NCBI RefSeq assembly: GCF_023101765.2
Contig: NC_064225.1
Span: 9,970,001 to 10,034,000, forward strand
DNA: 64,000 bases
Direction: 5' to 3'
DNA from: Spodoptera frugiperda
Lineage: Eukaryota; Arthropoda; Insecta; Lepidoptera; Noctuidae
Made by a program: the position numbers and the translations under genes. Every line of letters begins with the position of its first letter. The stretch's first letter is position 1. Of the stretch, positions 24,758 through 37,200 are shown one piece after another. Below the pieces are notes generated by a model that saw only the letters and a program-made list of their open reading frames with translations, was not told where the DNA came from and did not search any database.

Positions 24758-25035
24758 TGACTGCCTCGTTGGCCGAGTGGTTGCAAGTGCGATTGCCGGG
24801 CAAGGGGTCTCGGGTCGGGCAAAGTATTACTGGGCTTTTTTCGGTTTTTTGAAAATTTCTCAGTGGTAGCACGGAGTCTGGAAATGTGCCCAGTATATGG
24901 TAATAGGCTCACCCCCTATTACATGGGACTTAAAACATAAATTGTGAAAAGTGGGTGTACATAGTGGTATTACGTGCCATGATGTGCACCTCTGCTTACC
25001 CCTTCGGGGATTGAAGGCGTGACGATATGTATGTA
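24758..25035 (+). repeat. SINE-1 abutting inaD exon A
   Basis: From ACTGCCTCGTTGGCCGAGTG to AAGGCGTGACGATATG. Its 3' end lies about 27 bp before the splice acceptor of exon A, leaving only a CTAAC-type branch site and a short CT tract between them. Confidence 0.85.
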
Positions 25036-25062
25036 ACTAACTAAGAATTCTCCTCGTTCCAG

Positions 25063-25265
25063 ACAAAATCCGCAAGAAGTATGCAGGTCTGGGCGACACG
25101 GTGGTGTCGGTGCGGCTGGAGCGGTCGCCGCGCGGCGGCCTGGGGCTCAGCCTCGCCGGCCACCGGGACCGCAGCCGCATGGCCGTGTTTGTGTGCGGGC
25201 TGCACCCGGCCGGGGCGGCTGCTAAGGCTAATCCACCCGTTAAAGTTGGAGACGAGATACTTGAG
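25063..25265 (+). CDS. inaD: inaD exon A: start of PDZ2
   Basis: The acceptor follows a CT-rich tract with AG at 25061-25062; the donor is GAG|GTGAGG. The exon starts with two bases of a split codon and ends in phase 0. It encodes 67 full codons, beginning KIRKKYAGLGD, with the carboxylate loop GGLGLSLAG, the strand MAVFVCGL and VGDEILE. The run is very GC-rich compared with its flanks. A possible branch site CTAAC (25037-25041) sits just behind a SINE. Confidence 0.93.
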
Positions 25266-28200
25266 GTGAGGTGTTTTAATGAAGTTGTAGTTTATTTATG
25301 TTATTGTGTTACTGAAAGAAAGAGATAAATAAAATTCCTAACTCCTAAAAAAACCCGGCAACGCATTTGAAACGCCTCTGGTGTTTCAAGTGTCCATGGG
25401 CGGCGGCGATTGCTTACCATCAGGTAATAAGTCTGCTCGATTACCGGGGTGTTTCGTTAGAAAAGGCAAGTTCTGAGACTCACATTTTCCGATTAGGTAC
25501 AAAATTAAATATGTGTGTTTCGAATTGAACCCGAAGAGACAGAAAGAACCCGAGAAGAAGTAAGCTGCGATTGGAATGTACCCTTCCCTTCCAACAATAA
25601 TTATGCAACAAAGGCTTTTGCTGGGTAAACTTTGCAAAAACCCATAAGGTTATTACTATAAATTAATAGATATATCCTTTAGAAAGCTTTAAACAGAAAA
25701 TTCTAGAAAATGAGACCGAGGAGTCGTGAGGTATAGTGCCCAAACTGACTGCAAGACTGAAGTGCACTGAAAAACTGCCAGCAATGCCACATTTAATGGC
25801 AGTAGAAACCAGCTTTACAATATCTTTGTGAAAGAGATGTATACTTATTTGGACCCCACCTTGGCCCTAAAGATTTGACCCCAAAAGGTTCGAAAGTATA
25901 ATTAACAATTAGGCTATTATACTTTCGCCGCTTGAAGTTCTTGAGGCAGCAGCAGGGGTAACTCAATATTATAAACAGATACTATAATTTTATTTTATTT
26001 ATAGTAGATATTCACGAATGCGACAATATTATTCTCCAAAATAATCCCCAGTAATGTCTACTTTTAAAACCTTATCTAACTTAATGTATTAATAAAATTA
26101 GCCAAAAAGGCGAAAGCAGTACATTATTAGAAGAAAGATCGTTTACTGTCTATGTAGTACATTATATACATACATACTATAGATAGGTATACAGGTAGGT
26201 ACATACTTCGAACAAGTAATTTAACTTTCCAAATTAACACATACTTTGTTAAAACGTCGGAAAATAAATCTTACGTTTAATTTAATAAGGTATATTTTGA
26301 AGCGAAGAGTTTAAGATTTACGCGTATTTATTATTATTTATTATGTTCACTTTGTGTTATTATGAAAGGCGTGATGTTTTGAAGTTAGTGATAAATTGAT
26401 GCTCGAAATTGGGCTCCGGCTCGAAAAGCGGGAGTAGGAACGGAGTTGTTTTTAGTCAGTAAGAGTCTGACACTTCCTCACTCCTCACCCAAGGCGGGAA
26501 ATGTCATTGGATGAGTTTTCCCCTCTTAAAAAAGGTTACATTACAAAAGGTTTAGCACGAGTTTGTTTTACGTTTAACAAAATCGAAACAAGAGCGCGTT
26601 CGGTGCTTTCATTGGTTGGTTCATTCGCACCGGCCAATTAGAGCGCTCTCGTTTAGTTTTCGTTCAACTTAAAGCAAACTCATACTAAAGATATTGAGCT
26701 ATAAACATCAACTCCACACTTTTGTGGACAGACAGAAAGACAGAAAGACAGAAAACAAAAAATCGGTTAAAATGACCCCAAACATAATTACACCGCACTT
26801 GAAAACTTCACACAGACAAAGTTTCAAAGACAATACCAAACTGTCATGGCGGAACCGATTACAATAGCGATTGAGATTAGAGCTGAGTGCTGGCAATAAT
26901 AAGGCTACTCTTAGCATTGTGGTCTATAAAGTAAAGTAAACTGCGCAGAAACAATTGACAAGCTATTGTGTGGTTTAAGATATTCTAACCTTAATAAGGA
27001 TTATGACAGTGTCAGTTGGGTAATGAAAAAATATTAGGCACGTATTTTTTCATTTGTGGGAGTAAATACGTCATTTCTACGTATAAAACGTACCTAGAAG
27101 TGACGTTACGTGATATTTTAAATCGATACAGTATATCTCCGAAAGTAGGTATTTGTTTCCGTAAAAGCTTACAGAGAACAGACCATTATAAATAAAACAA
27201 AAGAACATACAATCGACAAAAACTTAATTTCATTCACACTACAGTGTTGATTTTATGTTAAATGTTAGCTGGCCTGACAAACTCCGTACCGTCTCAAACA
27301 TTATTTTCTCACCTTTTAAACCTTCTCTAAACTTCTACAAATAAGTAATTCAAGACCAAAAGTTGCCAAATCGGTCCCGTCGTTTTCGAGTCAGTGTACT
27401 AACAGCAATTGATTTTTATATACAGAGATTTCAACAGATTGCATTTAATAAATAAGTTGATGTAAATGAAACCTAACTAAGGTATTTCTAAGCTAATTAG
27501 CTTACATAGGACTGGGACTCCCGCCGAGAAAATGTTACAAAATGAACAAATTGAAATAGCATTGAATCAATGCCTTATTGATGCAGTTTCAATAGTACGT
27601 ACTTATGTAATTACATATTTGCTTCATCTCATATTTATTTACAAGAATATTATACCTGTACCTATAAATAAAATTAGAGTGACTGTTTGAAATATCGAAA
27701 TTACTACTTTAATGCGTATGAATATATATGCGACATACGATAGGTACATATACCATAATAATATTTTAACAATTGTTGTATGTCTGTTTATCCCGAAACA
27801 CCAGAGGAGTTACAAGTGCGTTGCTGGCCTTTTGGGGGTTAGGAATTTAAGGGTTGTTGAGGAATTGGAGATTGGGAAGGGGGGTAATTGGGCTTTCGGT
27901 AACCTCACTTACACAACGCAAGCGTTGTTTCACGTCGGTTTTTTGTGAGGCCGTGGTATCACTCCGGTCGAGCCGGTCCATTCGTGCCGAAGCATGGCTC
28001 TCCCACACTTATGTATTAATAGATTTGAATACAAATGACATGTTCATGATCAAAACCTGGTCTATATTATATTCCTGTGTTATATTCAGTTCAGATAACG
28101 TACTGAGGTAAAATATAAAGTATTCAGAACGCGTTTCGATTCTGAATGAGATCAATAGAAGTTGTATAATTTGAGATTCACTGTGATAGGATTATGTAGG

Positions 28201-31200
28201 GATTGCAGGGGTCGCCACTGATCTCTGCTCGAGGCATATTTATGTGTGTAGGATTAAATGGATGGTTGGAAATATTAAGCTGATTTTAAAATGTATTTTT
28301 AATAGGTATGTTCTTATAGGCTCTAGTGATGACAAAATGAGTTCTGTAATACAATAAAATTAAGAAGAACATTACTAACAATATGTAAAGCACTCCATCT
28401 TCCTGCCTATCACTCATAATTACAAACATGACGAGAAACAAATGACGATGTCACTGTTGTCCATGTTCCATACAACTGGACTTCAGCCAAGACTGCGTCA
28501 TATAACGATTTGTCTTAAACATTCGGTATTATAATAAAAAGAACTGGATTTACCCTATAGCTAGGAATTATTATTTACACAGAAGGGTAGTTGAATAATT
28601 TTTATTTTAATGTTAGTCTTGAAATAATGAAACACAACGCAAGCGTTCACGTCGGTTTTCAGCATGGATAAAAGTTTTCTGTGAGGCCGTGGTATAACTC
28701 CGGTCGAGCCGGCCCATTCGTACCGAAGCACGGCTTTCCCATACTTTCTTATCGAAATAAAATACTTTCGAGAATATATTGATTTCAAATATCACGTGAC
28801 GTCACTTTTAGATAGATATTTAGAAATGACGTATTTGCTCCCACTCCTAAACTATGATTCGTTTTATCTAAGTATTGTTTTCGTATACGCATAATTAATC
28901 ACGCAAAATAAAAAATAAAAAATATGTGTCTAATAATTTTTCATTACCTAACTGACGGACTAAATATTAGGTTTCATCATTTAAGTGTACCCAATTAAAT
29001 GATGAAACCTAATAGACAGTTCTTACGACCAGAGGCCTTAGTACGAGTTTGTTTTACATTTAACGAGATCGAAACGAGAGCGCGTTCGGCGCTCTGATTG
29101 GTTGGTTCATTCGCGCCGGCCAATCAGAGTGCCGAAAGCGCTATTGTTTCGTTTTCGTCCAACGTAAAACAAACTCGTACTAAGGGTACAGTAAGGTTAG
29201 TATAGATACTCAAGTATATGTGGAAACCCTAAAAGACTGTTAGCACTAAAGACCCTAGAATCCTAATGTGGGGCAACGTTTTTTTTTCTGTTCAACTGTT
29301 CTAACAACCAGTAATATCACCTAAAAACTCTCAAACGTAAACTTAATTAGCTTTAATTAGTAATATCTTTTAACTACCTACCTAATTCTTCTAAAATAAC
29401 AACAACATATACACTAAAACTAACACTACAACCTAACACATAGAAATCATATTCCAATGCCAACTATAAACCATTCCTATATGATATGTATCTCGAGCCC
29501 CCATTCACAAGCCGTCATAACATTTATACGTCCATCTGACCGTTTGGTTTGCATTCCTTGGCGGAACAGATGCGCTGCAATCTGATCCAATCCTAGACAG
29601 TTATATACTGATATAGCTAGCTATATAATAGACTGCTATTGGCGACTACTGATAGCAGTACATCTTACTGATCCTATTAATATTATAAGCAAGTGTGAGG
29701 AGAGCCATGCTTCGGCACGAATAGGCCGGCTCGACCGCAGTGATACCACGGCCTCACCGAAAACCGACGTGAAACAACGCTTGCCTTGTGTTTCGTTATG
29801 TGAGTGAGGTTACCGGAGGCCCAATTCCCCCCCCCCTTTCTAATCTTCGCAATCCCCAAATCACGTCAAAACGGCTGAAGGAATCGAGATGAAAGTTGGA
29901 ACAGGGGTAGATTATGGTCTGGAATAACACCATAGGCTTAGACTTTTCATCGCACGGGATCGCAGACATATATAGGTTGCTGGCAGAAACTATCTATTAG
30001 ATAGATATAGACAACTATAAGCGGCTATAGATAGACAAACACTCCCAATAAATGATATCGGCAGCTCACTAAACTATGAATTCCCGAGTATTCTGGCTCT
30101 GAATGCATGTGGGATTATTATTTTCGATGCAATAAACTGCGATCTAAATATGTATCAATATGAATGTTTGTTGAACATACAGCTAGTATTGTGCGAAGAG
30201 GTACAATTATATAATTGTAAACGATTAATTTTGGTATTTTTTGGTCGGTACCATACAGTAGGGGAGGTAAGGTCACATAGTCTAGCACTGGTGGAAACGG
30301 ACTCAGCTAAACTATGTTTTTTATATGGAAAGATGCGTATTATGGACGTGTGCCATGGATGGCTTTCCTACTATCGACATATCACATTACTCGAGCTGTG
30401 CATCTTCCACCCACACTACATTACGGAGGCGCATCTTCCTCGCACAGCTACAAAGCTTAGTACTTATCAGTGGAAACGGTTACATAGTGTCACAGCTTTT
30501 TTTTAATGGGAAAATCATACTATGTCTTCTGCCGCCTAGGGCGAGGCGAGAGGGAGTGTCAGACTCTTACTGACTAAAAACCATCCCGTTCCTACTTCTA
30601 CCCTTCGAGCCGGAGCCCCGGTAAACCCGCTAGGTAGTCCGCAGCCAGCTTAGCTATTACATCTTCATAGCATAGCTACATAGCACATCTCTCGTAGAAA
30701 AGCACCCTCAAAATCCCCTACCTATAAAATAACACAACAAAACAAAAGACACGCTACAATAAAATTATAGTTAAACAGCGTAAAGAACAAACCGATTGAC
30801 GTATCGAGGCGAACAATTACAAGTAATGTAATGATGGAGTGCACCGCTGTCGATGTATTTACATAAATTACCGGCGCGTGTTACTTGTGTGCTGGCTGTC
30901 AGCCAAGTAAGGCTGTGGACTGAGATTAGCGGAGATGGTAGCGGAGCGAGTGTCAATATGATTTATTTTTTGTTTTTTGCGCAAAAATTGGAAATCTTCT
31001 GGAAAAGTTGTATTTATTTTGTTATTGTTGATACATTTAGTGATTTTATGACGAGAGAATAAAAATAATAGCCTGCTAATCTTCTTTAAAATTATGGGTA
31101 TATATGGTGCCCTAAAAATTAATGTATACACACCTATGAAATTTTCTCATGAGATTTTCAATTGAATGTAAATATTGTTAAACTGTGATTTCTTAGGTGT

Positions 31201-34200
31201 CAGTGGAATAAAAAACATAAATGATATTAAAATTAAGTGTAATAAAAAAAAATTATTCGCCTGGCTAAGAAGTGTAAACCGGATTGAAATTAAATATAAA
31301 ATAGTTAATTCAATATGGAATGTTTAACACATTCCAACCCATTAAAAAAAAAAGTTTAATGCTCTTTATGCATGTAAATGTATAAAAAAAACTACATCCT
31401 TAACTTTTTAAAACAAGCCCATCGCATGATGAACAGGAACGCACGGCAAACACTTGTAACGCCTCTGGTGTTTCGGGTGTTCATGGGCGGCGCCGATTGC
31501 TTGCCATCAGATGATCCGTTTACTCGTCTACGCTTATTACCATAAAAAATGTATAATATAAAAAATATATAAATCGCTCCCGCATCCGCTCCGCTCATCA
31601 CTAAGTCCCGCTCCCAAGCCGCAACAAGATGGAAACTATTCCGGAGTAACGCGTTGCGATTGAAACGTTATCTCGGACGCCACACATGAATTGTTGCCGA
31701 TACCCGGCAGGTTTATGGCCAATCAAATATTTGTTTCTTTTACACACATGTTAGGTGGTCTAGTGATACAACACGACTGTTTAAAAAGTTAGAAGTTGAA
31801 TCATCGCATCGAGATCGAATTAAAGTTTTATGACTAAAACTCGCACGAAGCGCTTCGCTTCAAGCTTCCTTGTGCGAACTGCTAGGGAGTGGAACTCCTT
31901 GCCGGAGTCTGTGTTTCCTGATGGGTATAACCTGGGTATCTTCAATGCCCGAATGAATAGGTTGCTTATTGGCAGACGTGCTCCGTCGTAGCCCGCATCA
32001 TCGCTTACCACCAGGCGAGATACCTTCGAACAGTCGAACGTAAAAAAATCACAATGAAAACTATTTGGACCCGTTGATACTCGAATACTTGGAGGAACTT
32101 CGGAATATGACAAGAGTTACCTTAGTTTATTTTCTTGCACAAGCTACTTATTAATTTATTGCGCATCTTTGCAACCAATAATAATTTCATAGGGATGAAC
32201 TTTAAGGTAGAAACTAGCAATAAAAGATTAACAGCTGAGCGAACATTTATTAGATAATCCGACAGTAACGTTGAGCGCCTTACATTTTCTACAGAGCAAA
32301 TACTACGTTTTGTAAGTTGCTATAATATTTTTATTAGGCGCCATATTGAAACAATTGTTTTTTATATTATTAATACATGGTATATGGGTGAAAAGTAATA
32401 TTTTATGCATTAAAATATGATTATAATAATAATAAAAACGTCAATATATTCATTTAAAACCTAAACATTGTTAGCAATGTAAACCGAGGAAAAAATGTAT
32501 GAGAATGCAAATTGTATGTATGTATGTATGAGTGTCACATTTATTCGGAACGTGACGGTTCAACAGCTTGTCAATGCCATGAGAGATGGCACGTGTGTTG
32601 CCATGCACTGCCTGACTGACGGGGCAACGACTTTTGCTTGCATATGTCAGATTTTTTCTAAGCCTAGTGCATGCATATACCTATATTGTACTCTATGGCT
32701 ATTATTTTTAGGTCTAAAACCTAGTCTAAGTACCCTAGTAGGCCAAGCTCTTTGGATATTATAATCTTCTTTATTTCTGTTTGTAAGATTTGTTTACCGA
32801 AAGCTCAACTTTTAAACAGTCTGGCGATCGTCCGATGTGCTAAAATATCCAATTCATCGTCTTGATAGTCCGATATGTAAATACCAGCCTCTGTCAGCTA
32901 CTTCATCTGCGTTCCCGTAGGATATAAAGTATCCTATCTATCTAAATTTCATCAAAATCCGTTCAGTAGTTTCAGCGTGATTAACGGATAAACATCCAAA
33001 CAAACAAACTTTAACATTGACATATTATTATAAATGTGATATAAGTTTTCTACGTAAGTCGTATCTATTTAGGATTTAGTTCAGTAATGCCTGATCTATG
33101 TAGGAAATGACACAAGTCTTCTTATTTTGTTTCAGGTCAACGGTATAGTCCTTCATGGAAGGTGTCACCTGAACGCATCAGCCATCATCAAGGGCCTGGT
33201 GGGACCTGTCTTCAAGATCATTCTTCTGAGGTAAATAGCATATTTTAGTTGTTATATCTACTGAATTCTGCTAGTGACTTGGATCGCGTTTTCAGCATAA
33301 AAAATGCCTATGTATTAATATATATGGATTCGCTATGGATTTGTGCTATGGATGCCTGCTATGAATGCGTGCAATGGATGCGTACTATGGATGTGTGCAG
33401 TGGATGCCTTCCCTACTATCTATTACTCTACTACGGCGCATAGTCGAGCTGCGAATCTTCCTCGCACGGCTACTTTGCGGCGGTACATCTTACTCGCTAC
33501 ATAGCTTAGTATCAGTGGAAACGGTTACATAGTTTCACAGCTTAGCTATTACATCTTCGTAACATAGCACATCTCTGGCGGAAAAACACTCTAAGCAACC
33601 TAATTATTATGTCTATTACTTTAAGTTTTCTAGCACTAAAGAATAAAATAAAACATACAATCAATTCAACTAAGCAAAAAAACACTACCTACTAAATAAA
33701 ACCTCTTTCAAATTTCATATCAAATATTAGCTCCTACCAATGAATATTGTAGTTGACCAGTAACTTAGTTACAAGTAACATAATCAACACATAGGTCGTA
33801 TACTGGGGGAATTGGGGACACATTAAACTGACAAAAGATACCCTTAACTGCTCCCTGCAAAGATATTGTGTGACTGGAAGTGATTAATGTGAGCGTAGTT
33901 TAACTTTATAGTGCCAATGACAGTTCCAAACTATTTGGAAGTTAGGTTAAAGTGCAACATCATCATTGGCTGCCTTTAACAGTCCGCTACTTAACTAAGG
34001 ACCTTCTAAATAAGCTGGTATTGTCGAAAATTGTATACGACTAGTATGGTTTGAAAAATTAAAAAAAAATCTGTATATAGATACTGTATCTAGAAACGTG
34101 CATAGTGTTAGGCAAATGTCAATAAACTTAAATTTTATGGTATAAGCCGGTAAACGAGCAGATGGATCACCTGATGGTAAGCAATCGTCGCTCATGGACA

Positions 34201-37200
34201 CCCGAAATACCACAGTCATTACAAGTGAGTTGCTGGCCTTTTTTTTGGGGGTTAGGAAATACAGGATTGTTGAGTATTCGGGGATTGAGGAAATTGGGGT
34301 AATTTGGAAATCTCTACAGAAATTTTAAGTTATTAGACAACGTTTATGAGTGAGGTTGCCGGATGCTCAATTACCCCCTTCCCCAAAAGACCGGCAACGC
34401 ACTTGTAACGCCTCTGGTGTTTCGGCGATTGCTTACCATCAGGTGATCCGTCAGCTCGTTTACTGGCTTATATCATAAAAAAGACAATATCAAGCCACTT
34501 CATTTCTCACTACAACCCCAATTTCTTTCAACACAAGCCACATCTAGTCTGAATAAGATCACTGTACTAAAGTGATTCGTATTTATGATCCGAGCCCAAT
34601 TGGATCCATCGCGGAGTAACAGCTACCACTTGATGGCTCTATTTATCTCTATCCCCACACATTAGGTGGACAGCCACCAGATTTTATAACCCCCTTCAAA
34701 TCTAACTTGATTTGTTAAGCTAATTAGATTTTTATGGGGTATGATATAAGATTGAATTTATTTATAAGCAATGTTTGCAGTTACCACTATTGACTGCCTC
34801 GTTGGTCGAGTGGTCGTAAATGCGACTGCCGGGCAAGGGTTCTCAGGTTCGAATTCCGGGTCGAGCAAAGTATTGTGGGGCAACGTTTTAAAAAAAAAAA
34901 AAAAAAATTACTGGGCGTTTTTTGATTTTTCGAAAATTTCTCAGTGGTAGCACGGAGTTTGAAATTATGTTCAATATATGGCAATAGGTTCACCCCTTAT
35001 TACATAGGACTTATAACACAAATGGTGAAAAGTGGGTGTACATTGTATAGCGGCATTACGTGCCGTAATGTGCCTCTGCCTACCCCTTCAAGGATAAAAA
35101 GGCGTGATGTTGGTACCACCTCCGAACCAACAAGGCAGGAATTATAATAATTGTCTCAGTAAACAACAACTACCTGTCATTACAGTGCATTCGCCTTACA
35201 CGAGGTCATTGACCCGACATTGCTCAAGTGTAAATATGACCTGCAGCTCATGTCTCAACAATAACTATATTATACGACTTAATGTTCATATTGTGACGAG
35301 TTGTTCTTATAAATAATTGGATGGTTAGATATTAATGTTTAAAAGTAATTGTTAAAAGTAGAGATTAAAATATTTATTTAGCACCCGTTTTCCCCCAAAG
35401 AACTCAGGATGCTTTTCCACCAGAGATGTGCTATGTTGCTATGCTATGTAGTTGTGAAACTCTGTGACCGTTTCCACTGATACTAAGCTACATATGTAGC
35501 TGTGCGAAGAAGATGCGCAACGCGAGTATGCATCTGTCTATATAAAAAACATAGCTTAGCTGATTCCTTTTCCACCAGTGCTTAAACTATGCATATATGC
35601 AATGTGCAATATGCATCATGCAATGTTATATTCTAATCATTATCCAATCATTGTTATAAGGACTAAAATATTTATTAAGCACTTGCTTTATCCCAAAGGC
35701 TTTAGGCTTTTTTTTTTTTTTTTTTTTTTCAGGGGGAAAATCATCCAATGACTTCTCTCGCCAGGGCAAAGCGAGAGGGAGTGTCAGACTCTTACTGACT
35801 AAAAACCACCCCGTTCCTACTCCTGCTTGTCGAGCCGGAGCCCCGGTAAACCCGCTAGGTAGTCCGCAGCTCCGGATTAAGCATCAGCCCTACTGGGCCC
35901 CATCTGTGGTGGTCTGATGGCTCTTTGAGGCGCGCGCGGAACGCAACGCGCCGCACGCACGGGTCTGGTTCTGGTCGGGCGGCGAGCTACCCTTGCTCGC
36001 CGTCCGCAGACCCGCACTTACGGTGGCCGGAGATCGTCACGCGATCCCCGACGCCCGGAGTGTCTTTCGCGCCGGCTAGGGCGTGAGGAAGTTCGTTCCC
36101 TCACGCGTCCCGCCTCCTCCTTAGCTAGCATAACTGCTTCGCAGAAGGAGGAGACGGCATCCCAGTCCCCCTCGCTCCGCACCATGGTCTGAACCAAAGC
36201 CGGACGCGAGAGGTCGCCGTCGCCGATCACTTCCCTGAGGGCACGGCGGTGTTCAGCCCACGCAGGGCAGACCGCAACCGTGTGTTCCACCGTGTCCTCC
36301 GGGCGGTCTTCGCAGTGATGACACCCGGGCGTTTCCTCCCGCCCAATCAAAAACAGGAACCTACCGAAACTCCCATGTCCGGTAAGCACCTGCGTCAGGC
36401 GGTAGGTGAGGACGCCATGGCGCCTCTCTAGCCACTCCTCAAAGAGGGGACTTACCGCTGCAATGACAGCGAGCCCAAAAGGCTTTAGGCTGGCATAGAG
36501 TCTTGGAAGGCTATCCCTGAATACATTGAACGCCGTGGTGGTCACCAGTGACCGACGTTAGCGGAGGATTTGTCTGCAAGAGTTTTCTATTGGCAGTCAA
36601 AGACTTAATATAGATAGAATTAAAACTATACAAGTTTTCTAAAACCAATTTTTCTTTGATTACAGGCGAAAGTCAGCGTTAGAAGACGTAGCGGTCAAAC
36701 CACTGACTCCTGCGCAGTTCCCAGTCGCCTTAGAGGAAGAGGTAAGTTATTAGAACATTATATTTAGTACTTCGACATTTTTCAATGATGAGATAAATAG
36801 GACGATCCTCCGAATCATTAATCGTACGTACCACAACCTATCAAACCGTCTCAATTCGTGTAAGCCAAGATCTACAGTAGATACAACCATGAGGACACCG
36901 GAACACTAAAGTCCGGGGCGTCCCAGGGACATGAATGACTGTCTTGGATCCCGCAATGAAATAAATCAGAAGATGTTATTGGAGGAGAAGAAATAGAGTC
37001 AAAGTAGTTCATAAAAAAGAGTTGATTTGATCGCACAATCGGTCGGCGCAATGGCTGGACAATTGGCAACATGTTTAAATTAGGGGATGCTTTTCCTAAC
37101 AAGCTGCAATGACTTGTAAAAATCGTGCTGTAAACTCGCTTCGTTGCGACGTGTGGAAAGGACAAACAAACACACTTTCCTATTTATAATATTACTAGCG

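Larger units (their letters stand above)
25266..33135. other. inaD: inaD intron between exons A and B (7.9 kb)
   Basis: Filled largely by repeats listed separately. Further unlisted items: an AGAC/AGAA run at 26728-26755, and a retrotransposon-like tail at about 27340-27425. No internal exon was recognised. Confidence 0.8.
33231..36665. other. inaD: inaD intron between exons B and C (3.4 kb)
   Basis: Contains MITE-K (33300-33600), an inverted family D pair, a SINE-1, MITE-K (35405-35600) and a LINE-A copy. 33601-34135 is AT-rich with nothing recognised. Confidence 0.8.

Noticed and set aside
24776..24850. tRNA-like sequence with A and B box (also at 1080, 12650, 23495, 34792, 50990, 58320)
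   Set aside because: These are heads of SINE-1 and SINE-2 copies followed by SINE bodies; no intact tRNA cloverleaf and many near-copies.
1..25062. Search for PDZ1 exons of inaD
   Set aside because: No GLGF-type loop, GIFI strand or GDRIL-type motif with splice borders was found on the + strand by eye; absence is not proven.
25101..25328. Open frame running from exon A into the intron
   Set aside because: The PDZ2 homology stops exactly at GAG|GTGAGG and continues in exon B; the read-through part has no homology.
30150..30506. 118-codon open frame
   Set aside because: Translation of MITE-K; the same motifs recur in non-coding copies.
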